A stretch of 37,984 nt of DNA from Woeseiaceae bacterium (GTDB lineage: Bacteria > Pseudomonadota > Gammaproteobacteria > Steroidobacterales > Woeseiaceae). Every line of letters starts with the position of its first letter. Position 1 is the stretch's first letter. The stretch is from contig JAJFKS010000008.1 of assembly GCA_021773115.1 (NCBI GenBank), forward strand, positions 1 through 37,984. Reading direction: 5' to 3'. This document shows positions 1 to 8,112 of the stretch, one piece after another. Below the pieces are notes generated by a model that saw only the letters and a program-made list of their open reading frames with translations, was not told the origin of the DNA and searched no databases. The translations under genes and the position numbers were made by a program.

Positions 1-945
1 GGTGCTGTTCAGGTCAACAAGAAAAACCGCGTTGCGGTAAACCTGCAGCAATGCGTGATTGTTGCTGACGAAGCGGTCCTCGACCTGGATATCGGAAAGC
101 TTGCTGCGACCAACGACGTAATTGCCAGGCAGCAAGGAGAGTCGCCGCAGTGTTTCGCCGTCGCGAGTGAGAACGACGCGCGGCGTTGGTCGTTGTTGTT
201 CTGCAAATCGATCGGCTTCAGCCACGGCCAGCTCATTCAACATCCCAGGCCAGCCTTCCGACGCGGCATGCAGTCGCGTACAGACATCGGCTGAGAACAC
301 GCCATCAACGTTTTTGCTATCGTCCACCGCGATCCATTTTGTGCGCAGGTAAGTGCAGGCTTCCTGTGGGTCGAGTGGATTCATCGCCCATGTTGCCGGC
401 TGCCGTTCGGCGAGGCTGCGCAAACTGCGATCGCGCAACAACGCGGACAAGTCTGCAGCGCCGCTAAGCACAAAGCGAAGCGAAGGCGTATTTTGCTCTT
501 CAAGTGCGGAAAGCCAGTTCAGCAGGGTACGGGTACTTGCCATTGCCCGGTCGACATTATCGACACACAGAACCGGCACGCGATTCTTGCGAGTCATGTC
601 ACCAAGATATCGGCTGAGGACACTTAAGAGTTGTTCATCGCCTAACTGCGCATGCTTAACGCCAAACTGCACCAACATGCCGCCTGCCAGCTGACGAGGT
701 ACGAGGCCGTCGCCATCAATAACAGCAACGGGGACATCACGCCCGATCCATGCGGCATGTTCTTTTATGGTGGTGGTCTTGCCGGAGCCACGAGGACCCG
801 TCAGGAGCGCGCAGCCGCCGGGGCGATCGAGCGTTGAGTCAAGATGATGCCTGGCAGCGAGGTAGGCGCCGTAGGCAACGATGAGTCGCGGGTCGGCGTG
901 CTCCCCGAAGGCTTTGCTGCTCAAGGTTTGGCTGGCTGATTCCAT
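1..945 (-). CDS. AAA/ExeA-like ATPase with C-terminal FHA domain (partial, runs off left edge)
   Basis: The reading frame is open from ATG at 945 to the window edge, giving the first 315 residues. Residues 50-57 read GPRGSGKT (Walker A) and a hydrophobic strand ending in VLCVDNVD is a Walker B, which together suggest a P-loop ATPase of the ExeA/GspA or ORC/Cdc6-like type. From about residue 280 comes VVGRSKLSDIQV, then VSNNHALL and FLVDLNST, the classic GR...S..H...D.N.T pattern of an FHA phosphothreonine-binding domain. ExeA-type ATPases help assemble secretion or pilus machinery through the cell wall. An FHA tail would allow control by Ser/Thr phosphorylation, which is inference. The C-terminus is outside the window, so further domains are possible. 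The ATPase and FHA calls are firm; the cellular role is not. Confidence 0.85.
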   Translation of the reverse strand, partial: MESASQTLSSKAFGEHADPRLIVAYGAYLAARHHLDSTLDRPGGCALLTGPRGSGKTTTIKEHAAWIGRDVPVAVIDGDGLVPRQLAGGMLVQFGVKHAQLGDEQLLSVLSRYLGDMTRKNRVPVLCVDNVDRAMASTRTLLNWLSALEEQNTPSLRFVLSGAADLSALLRDRSLRSLAERQPATWAMNPLDPQEACTYLRTKWIAVDDSKNVDGVFSADVCTRLHAASEGWPGMLNELAVAEADRFAEQQRPTPRVVLTRDGETLRRLSLLPGNYVVGRSKLSDIQVEDRFVSNNHALLQVYRNAVFLVDLNST

Positions 946-1176
946 GGCGACGGCTTATGGCTTCTTGTTATGTCTGCATTATGACCTGAGATTCCCCTGC
1001 GACGGGGCAGAGATTCCATAATATACGCCAGATCCGGAGGCCCGGCTTATGCCATGACGCGTTGCTCTGCTCAGGCACGCTTGGGCGTACAGTCCGGCCA
1101 AGTTGATGATTTTCGGTCACTTATAGTTATTGCGCCGCCCTACCAACGGCGCATACTGCGCGCGAACAGACACAAC

Positions 1177-1207
1177 GGCCCGGGGAATCACCCAGTCTGC
1201 CCGGGCC
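1177..1207 (+). promoter_or_regulatory. GC-rich hairpin abutting a ribosome binding site
   Basis: GGCCCGGG (1177-1184) and CCCGGGCC (1200-1207) form a perfect 8-bp stem with a 15-nt loop. The next bases are the Shine-Dalgarno sequence AGGAA (1208-1212), 5 nt before the ATG at 1218. A stem ending directly at the ribosome site could affect initiation or mark a short attenuator. No U-tract follows, so it is not an ordinary terminator. Confidence 0.4.
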
Positions 1208-1217
1208 AGGAACGACC

Positions 1218-1889
1218 ATGAACAGCCTGCGAGGTTTTCGACTGACGTTGACCGGAGCACTCCTGCTTGCGCCAGTCGCTTTTGCCCAGACCTATCCTTC
1301 GGACAACGAAATTGAGCCGCTGAAAGCCTACGACGGCAACCGCGATCAATTCACGTTGCACATTCCGGATGGCTGGTTCGTTGTTGACCAGACGCCGTAT
1401 CGCGAAACCGGTGTGGTGGCTTTCTACTCGCAGGCACTGACCATGCGCCTGGATGAAGATCCTGCTGTTCGAGAAGAACAAACGCGTCAAATGATGGCAC
1501 TGGCCGACGATTTGATGAGCGGTGCAGCACCTGCCTTTTTCATCGATCGATACAAGGCAGGCAGCGGCATGGTTTGCTCGGGCTTCAGCGACAAGGCACA
1601 AAAAACGAAGCTCAAGATCATCGGCAATTCGCGTGCACTCGGCAAGGGCGCAAAAGTTGTGGGCCAAGCGGAGGTTGCGAAGGTCGATTTCGCGGGATGC
1701 AAGGGACTTAGGGTCTCGATGAGGGTCAGGGTGCCCGCAGACGAGGACAAACAGATTCTGGTCTATACAGCGGCGTCGGACGACATCACTTATGACTTCG
1801 TGTTGTTAACCAACGCAAAGTATTTCGAGCAAAACCTGCCCTGGTTCGAGCGTGTTATCACCACAGCAAAGTTGACGACGACGCAGTAG
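1218..1889 (+). CDS. Exported protein of unknown function, 223 aa
   Basis: I do not recognise this family. The ATG at 1218 has a good Shine-Dalgarno (AGGAA). The N-terminus is a typical Sec signal peptide: basic start, hydrophobic stretch and an AFA-Q cleavage site near residues 21-24, so the product is probably periplasmic. The mature part is a single domain of about 200 residues with two cysteines (MVCSGF and FAGCKG) that could form a disulfide. It has motifs such as IPDGWFVVDQ and VAFYSQ, reminiscent of small periplasmic proteins that fold like the PsbP/Mog1 group. That is a guess from appearance only. It is the first of three co-directional exported proteins (30 bp to the next gene), so it is probably co-transcribed with them. 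Confidence 0.8.
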   Translation: MNSLRGFRLTLTGALLLAPVAFAQTYPSDNEIEPLKAYDGNRDQFTLHIPDGWFVVDQTPYRETGVVAFYSQALTMRLDEDPAVREEQTRQMMALADDLMSGAAPAFFIDRYKAGSGMVCSGFSDKAQKTKLKIIGNSRALGKGAKVVGQAEVAKVDFAGCKGLRVSMRVRVPADEDKQILVYTAASDDITYDFVLLTNAKYFEQNLPWFERVITTAKLTTTQ

Positions 1890-1919
1890 ATATTTTCTGA
1901 ACCGATAGAGGCACCGAAA

Positions 1920-2756
1920 ATGAAACAGAGAGCCCGGAGGTATGCCGTTTTCCTGCTGCTCATGTTGACGGCGGAGTCTGCCCTTGGCCAGGCAAACCTG
2001 CCGCAAAAGGCATTCAGCGTCGACGGGGGCGTTGTGGCCGTCCGCGGCGGCGTCATGCCAAACTCCAACGCACCGGCGGCATTGCCAATCGGGCAACTGA
2101 AATACCCAACACGCTATTTTGTACAGCTTGGCAATGAGTCTCCGTACCCGATCTGGCTTGAAGCGTCCTGGTCGTTTCCGGCAAACAAGAAAGACAAGGC
2201 AGCAAAATCAAATATCGTCAAGAGCCCGAAAATCCCATCGCAAGGAGGCTACTGGTTTTTCTCCGACAAGCTCGGCGTTATTGTCGACAAGGCCATAATC
2301 GTTGAGCTGCGCGCGTATGCGGACGAAAAACGCACGAAGCTCGTCGGCAGTCAAACCGCCGAACTACTGTTTGACCAGCCAGGCGTCGACCATTTCCTGG
2401 CCAATTTCCCGAGCGCGTTCAAAAACCAGACCGCCGAGAGCCGGCAGGCCGCGGTGATTTCGGGCTGGCGCGATGTGCCGGCCCCGCGAAGCGATGTGCC
2501 CGGCAGTTTTGCCGATTCCCAATTGCAGATCGACATTCAGTTGAGCCTCTGGAAATTTGATTCGATTCGCCGCTGGTCGTGCGAGCGGGAAGTTTTGTCC
2601 GCGAGCACGATGGAAGTGGCGGAGGACAAGTTCATCGGAGAGCGGTGGATGGTCCGAAGCTGCGGCGAGGAACGCGTTTTCGAAGTGTTGCTGTCCGCTT
2701 CGCAGTTGGGCGGTACTGACATCCTGGTGGCCGACCCAACTGAACTAGTGAACTAA
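1920..2756 (+). CDS. Exported protein of unknown function, 278 aa
   Basis: This family is not recognised. A signal peptide is clear: KQRARR, a hydrophobic stretch, then ALG-Q at about residues 22-25. It is followed by a mature region of about 250 residues. The segment YFVQLGNESPYPIWLEASW and the later strand-rich text suggest a beta-sandwich that could bind a partner in the periplasm. Two cysteines near the C-terminus (SCERE and SCGEE) may pair. GAGG about 9 bp upstream serves as ribosome site for the ATG at 1920. It starts 30 bp after one exported protein and stops 22 bp before a SIMPL protein, so it lies in the middle of a probable three-gene operon whose products all leave the cytoplasm. 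Confidence 0.8.
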   Translation: MKQRARRYAVFLLLMLTAESALGQANLPQKAFSVDGGVVAVRGGVMPNSNAPAALPIGQLKYPTRYFVQLGNESPYPIWLEASWSFPANKKDKAAKSNIVKSPKIPSQGGYWFFSDKLGVIVDKAIIVELRAYADEKRTKLVGSQTAELLFDQPGVDHFLANFPSAFKNQTAESRQAAVISGWRDVPAPRSDVPGSFADSQLQIDIQLSLWKFDSIRRWSCEREVLSASTMEVAEDKFIGERWMVRSCGEERVFEVLLSASQLGGTDILVADPTELVN

Positions 2757-2778
2757 AAATTGCAGGAGTACGAACCTG

Positions 2779-3498
2779 ATGTCATTCAACGGAATTAAAG
2801 CGTCATTTTTGGCTTTTGCGATCATCGGCTTATCCAGTCTGGCGATCGCACAGGACGCCGCGAGCAGTGCGCGCAGCATAACGGTTATCGGTCAGGGCGA
2901 GGCATCAGGGCCACCGGATCGGGCGTCGATCAATGCTGGCGTCAACACACTCGCGCCAAGCGTGGTCGAGTCGTCCGAGCAAAACCAGGCGATCATCGAA
3001 CGCATCATGGCGGCATTGAAACAAGAGGGCATTGAAGACGCCGATATTCAAACGGCCGACTACAGTGTCTGGCCGGAACAGCAACATGACCCACGCGGCA
3101 CTGGCGAGATCACGATCACCGGTTACCGGGTGAACAATACCGTGCGCATCAACGTGAAAGACATCGAGCGCCTGGGTAATCTTCTGGCAGCCGTGACGAA
3201 TGCCGGCGCAACCTCAATTCACGGCGTCGGCTTCAGCGTGAAGGATACCGTCGCGCTGGAAGACCGCGCCCGAGCGGCCGCAATGGCGGATGCCCGTGCA
3301 AGAGCTGAAGCGCTCGCAGGATTGGCCGGTGTGAAACTCGGCAAAGTGATGAACATTTCAACGTCGCCAGGCGGCAGCTATCCCATGCCGATGATGGGCG
3401 GCGGCCGGGAGATGGCGATGTCGGCGTCGGTGCCGGGGATTTCGTCCGGGCAACTCAGTATCAACGTGCAGGTGCAGGTGAGTTACGAGATTCGGTAG
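2779..3498 (+). CDS. SIMPL (DUF541) domain periplasmic protein
   Basis: The 239-residue product has a signal peptide (cleaved near AIAQ, about residue 25) and then ITVIGQGEASGPPDRASINAG, the hallmark opening of SIMPL/DUF541 proteins (BP26/OMP28/YggE type). The family signature ADARARAEALAGLAGVKLG follows at about residues 177-195 and a short VQVSYEIR strand ends the protein. Family members form periplasmic ring-like oligomers and have been linked to oxidative-stress resistance; their molecular role is unsettled. The length is normal. The Shine-Dalgarno GCAGGAG lies upstream of the ATG at 2779. It is the last gene of a run of three exported proteins, and its final 38 bp overlap the convergent sigma-factor gene. 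Confidence 0.92.
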   Translation: MSFNGIKASFLAFAIIGLSSLAIAQDAASSARSITVIGQGEASGPPDRASINAGVNTLAPSVVESSEQNQAIIERIMAALKQEGIEDADIQTADYSVWPEQQHDPRGTGEITITGYRVNNTVRINVKDIERLGNLLAAVTNAGATSIHGVGFSVKDTVALEDRARAAAMADARARAEALAGLAGVKLGKVMNISTSPGGSYPMPMMGGGREMAMSASVPGISSGQLSINVQVQVSYEIR

Positions 3499-4330
3499 TT
3501 GGTTCTGTATCGGTACCACAGTCACTGCTGACCTCGGTCGAGCCCAGCCCTTTTTCCTCGATCATTTTTGTGTTGCGCCAGAACACATTGTGAAGCTGTT
3601 CCATTGACGTGGTCTTGCAATCCCGCACCACCGCACACCGATCGATAAACTCATCGAGGTCGGGAACTGGCCCGCCTTTCCGGTCTTCGGGCGCGATCAT
3701 CTGCAAACCCTTGCACTGATGACAGATGCCCTTCTTGCTAACCAGTGAGCACAATCCGTCGTATCGCTCCTGCATCGAGTTTCTCGCGGCGGCGAGACGA
3801 TGTCGCAGCACGGAATCGGATACGCCGAGCGCCGTCGCTGCTTCGCGCGCCGACATATCCACAACGTCGCGCAAGACGAGCACCGCCAGTTCGTCGGGCG
3901 GCAACGATCGCCCGACGCAAGTGAAGCAATAAGAAATATGCTCCCGAACCTCGTACGCAAAATCAGGTGCACCGAACTGGGAAACGACCTCACTGCTCAT
4001 TTCTTCGGACTGCGAACAGAGATTCGCGTAGGCGACTTGCGCTTCGGGTCGCCAGCGCTTTTGACTGCGAAGGAAATCGATCGCCGTGCGAGTAGCGATC
4101 GACGTCAGCCAGGTCGCAAAATTAGATTGCTCTTTGAAGTTGCCGAGCCCCTGCCAGGCTTTGAGCAGCGCATCCTGCAGGACGTCCTCGCTGTCCTCCG
4201 GGTGGCCAAGCATCTTGCGGATGATATTTCGCACCCGCGATTTTACCGGGTCAACCAGCTCGCGGAAGGCCTCCGCATCACCGCCTTGTGCGCGCACAAT
4301 AAGCTCGTGATAGTCGGCGTCGGATGTCAT
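3461..4330 (-). CDS. ECF-like sigma-70 family RNA polymerase sigma factor with Cys-bearing C-terminal extension
   Basis: The 289-residue protein has sigma region 2 at about residues 8-93 (DSEDVLQDALLKAWQ and FATWLTSIATRTAIDFLR) and region 4 at about 127-190 (LPPDELAVLVLRDVVDMSAREAATALGVS, a helix-turn-helix). ECF sigmas are usually about 190 residues; this one continues for about 100 more. The tail contains C194, C203 and C206 (GICHQC), and C135/C138 precede region 4, so metal or redox sensing is possible. No classical zinc-containing anti-sigma is encoded next to it. The start codon overlaps the stop of the upstream membrane-protein gene (ATGA at 4327-4330), so the two are translationally coupled. 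The 3' end overlaps the convergent SIMPL gene by 38 bp. Confidence 0.88.
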   Translation of the reverse strand: MTSDADYHELIVRAQGGDAEAFRELVDPVKSRVRNIIRKMLGHPEDSEDVLQDALLKAWQGLGNFKEQSNFATWLTSIATRTAIDFLRSQKRWRPEAQVAYANLCSQSEEMSSEVVSQFGAPDFAYEVREHISYCFTCVGRSLPPDELAVLVLRDVVDMSAREAATALGVSDSVLRHRLAAARNSMQERYDGLCSLVSKKGICHQCKGLQMIAPEDRKGGPVPDLDEFIDRCAVVRDCKTTSMEQLHNVFWRNTKMIEEKGLGSTEVSSDCGTDTEPTTESRNSPAPAR

Positions 4331-4770
4331 GGTCGGCCCTGGCTCGCGGACGGGGAATCATTATGCGCCGATTTGCAGGCCAATCCACCGAAGACGACAG
4401 CGCCTGCAAACAACAGTAAACCGGGCGATGCGTTACCCCAGCTGAGGAAGCCGGGTATCACCAGGAAAAGCAGTAGCCCGACGTCTGTCATACCGACCAG
4501 CGCTGTATTCAGTGCGAGGCCGGTTTGGCTGTTGTGCCAGTTGTAGCGAACGCCGATGTAGGTCACCAAAACGGCAATCCAAACGAACCCGTACGCGAGG
4601 TAGCCAAGCACACTGCCGGCGAGCTGCGTGTAGGTGGACACCGTATCGCCGTAGACGGCAAAACCTTGAGCGGGGCTCTCCGCAACGGCTAGCAGTATCG
4701 CGCCGCCGCCGATGATGTGGATTAGCCCCCAAAGGATGAAGAATACTGCTCCGATTTTTGCGTGGTTCAT
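4327..4770 (-). CDS. Four-helix inner-membrane protein coupled to sigma factor
   Basis: This 147-residue protein has four predicted membrane helices: about residues 5-29, 50-72, 88-108 and 116-133, the last followed by a hydrophilic tail. It resembles small DoxX-like or uncharacterised four-helix proteins (FFILWGLIHIIGGG), but I cannot name a family. AGGA stands about 7 bp before the ATG. Its stop codon overlaps the start of the sigma-factor gene by 4 bp. Sigma factors are often co-encoded with membrane regulators, so it could control the sigma factor. No ZAS (HxxxCxxC) motif is present, so this would be an unconventional arrangement. A small hairpin (4788-4815) lies between the promoter region and the ribosome site. 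Confidence 0.75.
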   Translation of the reverse strand: MNHAKIGAVFFILWGLIHIIGGGAILLAVAESPAQGFAVYGDTVSTYTQLAGSVLGYLAYGFVWIAVLVTYIGVRYNWHNSQTGLALNTALVGMTDVGLLLFLVIPGFLSWGNASPGLLLFAGAVVFGGLACKSAHNDSPSASQGRP

Positions 4771-4964
4771 GATGCGTTCCTCGTAATGCTGAGCCGGGAT
4801 TCGAGCCGTCTCAGCCAGGCGGTTAAATGACTTAGTGACTATATTCTCTCTCCCGAGATTGGAATCTGCTTGTCATAGAGTTAGACGAGCGCGCGGAAGG
4901 AAAACGCCAAACGGCGGATTTTATTGAGAAAAACCCGCCGACAAGTGTTTTCGCTGCTGGTGAC

Positions 4965-4994
4965 TATTCGCCTTAGGTGTAGTACTGGCGAATA
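4965..4994. terminator. Perfect inverted repeat downstream of the Rossmann-protein gene
   Basis: TATTCGCC (4965-4972) and GGCGAATA (4987-4994) form an 8-bp perfect stem with a 14-nt loop, 13 bp past the stop codon of the leftward gene at 5007. No T-run follows on the leftward strand, so it is a weak terminator candidate or an operator. Confidence 0.3.
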
Positions 4995-5006
4995 TCTTTC
5001 GATGCG

Positions 5007-5738
5007 TCAATAAGCGACCGAGATCTGCTGCCTCAGGTGCGCTGCCTGTTCTGCCTCGTCAATCAGCGCCACCGCAAAATCGGCACGTGAGACACGGGTT
5101 CTGCCGAGCTTGTCCCGAAGTGCCTGGCTGCCGCCGATCCGGAACACGCCGGTTCGCGGCCCGTTGGTAAAGTTCTTGGGCGGCGTCACGTAGGTCCACT
5201 TGACGTCATCGACCTTGCCGTAGAATTCGAGCGCGAGTATCTGGCCGAGGATCTCCACTTCCAGACCCCTGGGTATCAGGATTTTTGGCAACTTCGCGGC
5301 GTAACGGATGCCCGGCTCAATCTCAAGTGATCCCGAGCCGCCGACGTGCAGCAGCCGCGGCGCTTTTTCCTGCCGGTACAGAACGTCGACCAGCATCTCT
5401 GCGGCCATAAACTGCAATGCGCTCTCAGGCTTGCCTGAATCGCCGATCACACCGCGCACGGATAAAATCACGACATCCCGGCCGCTGACTATTTCGGTCA
5501 CACTCGCCTTGTCGAGCAGGTCACCCTTAACAACCGACAGCCTGTCATGCCGCATTTCGATCTGCTCGGGTTTCCTCGACACGGCCGTGACCCGGTGGCC
5601 ACGATCAAGCGCCTCCCGCACAACGTGCTCGCCAACTTTTCCGCTCGCGCCGTAGATGACGATGTCGAGCGACTCGTCGGCGTGCCCGGTACTTGCCATC
5701 AGCAGCAGCGCCAAACAGGTGAAGATTAGCTGTCGCAT
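5007..5738 (-). CDS. NmrA/SDR-like NAD(P)-binding protein with an N-terminal signal peptide
   Basis: Residues 1-20 look like a Sec signal peptide (TCLALLLMASTGHA then DE). They are followed at once by a Rossmann nucleotide-binding start, DIVIYGASGKVGEHVV (GxxGxxG), and by strand-turn patterns typical of NmrA-like/atypical SDR proteins (HRVTAVSRKPEQ, VVKGDLLD, LHVGGSGSLE). Such proteins normally bind NAD(P)H in the cytoplasm and act as reductases or redox sensors. A periplasmic location would be unusual because free NAD(P) is not found there. Possible explanations are that the hydrophobic start is a membrane anchor, or that translation really begins later, although no other start codon with a good ribosome site is evident. 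The length (243 aa) is normal for the family plus the leader. It is divergent from the mechanosensitive channel gene. Confidence 0.82.
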   Translation of the reverse strand: MRQLIFTCLALLLMASTGHADESLDIVIYGASGKVGEHVVREALDRGHRVTAVSRKPEQIEMRHDRLSVVKGDLLDKASVTEIVSGRDVVILSVRGVIGDSGKPESALQFMAAEMLVDVLYRQEKAPRLLHVGGSGSLEIEPGIRYAAKLPKILIPRGLEVEILGQILALEFYGKVDDVKWTYVTPPKNFTNGPRTGVFRIGGSQALRDKLGRTRVSRADFAVALIDEAEQAAHLRQQISVAY

Positions 5739-5882
5739 TGATTTGCTCCGACGTGACGTCCGTTACTTCAATATACGCCAGAAAGCCCTGTCAGCGCGCT
5801 GCACCGATGTAAACCAGCAGGGCTGGGGTGTCGCAATGCCGGGTGTTACCATGCGCCGCCAGACATTACGGATTGCAACATC

Positions 5883-7100
5883 ATGTTGGAACAACTCGCC
5901 GCCATTCATCCCCTCTTGCCTGCGGCCCTCGGGCTGACAGCTCTGTTCGTGGCCGCCGTCGCCGCACACCTGGTCGTCAAAACCATTGTCATTCGCATCG
6001 TCCGCGCCTTCGCCGATCGCACGAGCGCGACCTGGGACGATGCGCTGGTCGCGCACAACGTCTTCGGTCGACTCGTGCAAATATTGCCGGCACTGATCGT
6101 GTTCATGGGTGCGCCGTTGATTCCCGGTTTTTCCGATGGCATTGACCAACTCATACGCAATGTCGCGATGAGCTACATGATATTGATGTTGACGATGGCG
6201 CTGACAGCTGTTCTGAGTGCGGCGAACACGATCTACGAAGAATCTCCGGCCGCAAAGGCGCGTCCGCTCAAAGGCTTCGTGCAGATACTGCAAATAATCA
6301 TGTGGGTGTTCGGTGGCGTGCTGATGATATCGGTCGTGCTCGATCGTTCACCGCTACTGCTGCTGAGCGGTTTCGGCGCGATGACCGCGATCCTGCTGCT
6401 GGTGTTCAAGGATACGATCCTGTCACTGGTGGCCAGTGTTCAGCTGACCGCGCAGGACATGGTCTGCGTCGGCGACTGGATCGAGATGCCGCAGTTCGGT
6501 GCCGATGGCGACGTTGTTGATGTGCAGTTGCACACTGTCAAGGTGCAGAACTGGGACAAGACCATTACGACGATCCCGACGCACCGCCTGATCACCGACT
6601 CCTTCAAAAACTGGCGCGGCATGTCTCAGGCAGGCGCGCGACGCATCAAGCGCAGCATTTTTATCGACGTATCGACAATACGGACACAAACCGAAGACGA
6701 AGTGAAGCACTTCAAGCGCTTCGCATTGCTCAAGGATTACATCAAGGATAAAGAGCAAGAACTCGCTGACTACAACGCAGGACTCGCGAACGAGGTGGAC
6801 GAGGCGGTCAATCGGCGGCGTCTGACGAACGTCGGTACCTTTCGTGCGTACGCTTATAACTACCTCAAGAATCACCCCAAGATCCATGAAGGTATGACGC
6901 TGATCGTGCGCCAGCTTGGGCCCGGGCCCGAGGGTTTGCCGCTAGAGATTTATTGCTTCACCAACACCACTGAATGGGCCGCGTACGAGGGCATCCAGTC
7001 GGACATTTTCGACCACCTGTTGGCTATCGTGCCGGAGTTTGGATTGCGCTTGTACCAGAAGCCGGCCGGTTCGGACCTGGCAGCGCTCAGGGCAGAATAG
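5883..7100 (+). CDS. Mechanosensitive ion channel, YbdG/MscM-like
   Basis: The 405-residue protein has about five hydrophobic helices in its first 180 residues. Then comes the MscS pore-lining and beta-domain region: GFGAMTAILLLVFKDTILSLVASVQL at about 160-185 and DWIEMPQFGADGDVVDVQLHTVKVQNWD with IPTHRLI. The insert of charged helices (about 255-315, rich in K/E/D) and FTNTTEWAAYEGIQSDIFDHL near the end match the YbdG branch rather than minimal MscS. These inner-membrane channels open under membrane tension and release solutes during hypo-osmotic shock. The ATG at 5883 has only a weak Shine-Dalgarno. The last 14 bp overlap the convergent acetyltransferase gene. Confidence 0.92.
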   Translation: MLEQLAAIHPLLPAALGLTALFVAAVAAHLVVKTIVIRIVRAFADRTSATWDDALVAHNVFGRLVQILPALIVFMGAPLIPGFSDGIDQLIRNVAMSYMILMLTMALTAVLSAANTIYEESPAAKARPLKGFVQILQIIMWVFGGVLMISVVLDRSPLLLLSGFGAMTAILLLVFKDTILSLVASVQLTAQDMVCVGDWIEMPQFGADGDVVDVQLHTVKVQNWDKTITTIPTHRLITDSFKNWRGMSQAGARRIKRSIFIDVSTIRTQTEDEVKHFKRFALLKDYIKDKEQELADYNAGLANEVDEAVNRRRLTNVGTFRAYAYNYLKNHPKIHEGMTLIVRQLGPGPEGLPLEIYCFTNTTEWAAYEGIQSDIFDHLLAIVPEFGLRLYQKPAGSDLAALRAE

Positions 7101-8022
7101 CGTCGGGCCACGGCCCCGGCGGCTTGCGCATCGTATGACAGGGCTCGCTCTTCATCCGCCAATCGGCTTTCCACTTCATACCGGTCATAAAGCTGACTTC
7201 GTCAACACGCAATCGACAGGCTTCCTGAATGGTCTCGACGTTGAGCAGCTTGCCAAGGTTGTTGTATTCATTGTTGCTGGAGGCATAGAGCGCGATCATT
7301 TTATTGCCGTGTTGCAGTGACAGGGAGACTGCCTGTTTAGCACCATCGATTTCGATCGTCATCGTCTTCAGACGACCGCTCTTTTGCAGCTCACCGATAA
7401 CCCTGCGTAGTTCATTGGCATTGCTTTCATCGGCGTAGTCCGATTCTGCACCAAAATTTCGATTGACCAGTTCGATGAAAAGATCAGCCTCGTTATCCTC
7501 ACTCCAACGCAACTCAGGTTCGCGCTTGCGAATGTTGCGAAGGTCGTAGAGAAATTTCTGTTTCTTCTCGCGCTCAAATGTGTCGATATGTTTGTTGAAA
7601 TCAAACTCAAATTCCGACGGCACCATGTGATAACGCATGTCCAACTCGGCGAAATTGGCCTCAAACTGCGGGTAGAGCTGCAACAGCTCGTTGACATAGC
7701 TTTGCCTGAGATCGAACAAGACGGTTCGGTCTGAAAACTGCTCGAAGAACTCGGGAAAATCCTCGTTCCGCAGCCACAGAATCCGGCCATCCGGATAGCT
7801 GCCGGCCATCAACATGAAGCGGTTTTTGCTCGTGTCGTGAACCAGCGGGACCAAGCCATCAGGCGGCCCATCGCCGGTCTGGTGCACCAGGAAGTTCAAG
7901 CGATGCTTGTCCTGATCGTGAAACGCGTACATCAGGTCCCAGTCATCCCAGGCATCCTCGCCAGGCGAAAACATTTCCCAGAGTTTGCGGCATTCGTTGA
8001 GGCCGGTTTCGGTACGGATCAA
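7087..8022 (-). CDS. GNAT-fold acetyltransferase of the BioF2-like (Acetyltransf_6) type
   Basis: The 311-residue protein matches the pattern of BioF2-like/CelD GNAT proteins: an N-terminal half with long strands (LRNEDFPEFFEQFSDRTVLFDL), a helical KKQKFLYDLRNIRKRE segment at about 155-170, then a GNAT-like half with MTIEIDGAKQAVSLSLQHGNKMIALYASSN and NLGKLLNVETIQEACR. Relatives transfer acyl groups in cell-envelope polysaccharide or lipid pathways; the substrate here is unknown. The frame begins at a TTG (8022) with a poor ribosome site, and no earlier ATG was seen, so the start is uncertain. The gene converges with and overlaps the channel gene by 14 bp. Confidence 0.75.
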   Translation of the reverse strand: MIRTETGLNECRKLWEMFSPGEDAWDDWDLMYAFHDQDKHRLNFLVHQTGDGPPDGLVPLVHDTSKNRFMLMAGSYPDGRILWLRNEDFPEFFEQFSDRTVLFDLRQSYVNELLQLYPQFEANFAELDMRYHMVPSEFEFDFNKHIDTFEREKKQKFLYDLRNIRKREPELRWSEDNEADLFIELVNRNFGAESDYADESNANELRRVIGELQKSGRLKTMTIEIDGAKQAVSLSLQHGNKMIALYASSNNEYNNLGKLLNVETIQEACRLRVDEVSFMTGMKWKADWRMKSEPCHTMRKPPGPWPDAILP

Positions 8023-8112
8023 TGTCAGGTCTCGTTGTTATGGCTGGGCGCGCAAACTGTAACAGTGTGTTGCCACAAATTGGATAAGGAATCCGATATT
8101 CTGGAGCAATAT

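Noticed and set aside
1020..1032. AATATACGCCAGA repeated at 1020 and 5770 in two intergenic regions
   Set aside because: A 13-base match between two places is expected several times by chance in a sequence of this length, and neither flank is conserved.
3800..4546. 248-codon rightward open frame
   Set aside because: It is antisense to the sigma factor and membrane protein and has no protein-like features.
4788..4815. A T-loop-like GGCTCGAATCC sequence on the minus strand, suggesting a tRNA
   Set aside because: Only a 6-bp stem (GCTGAG/CTCAGC) surrounds it, and no acceptor, D or anticodon arms can be drawn. It is probably just a hairpin in the leader of the membrane-protein gene.
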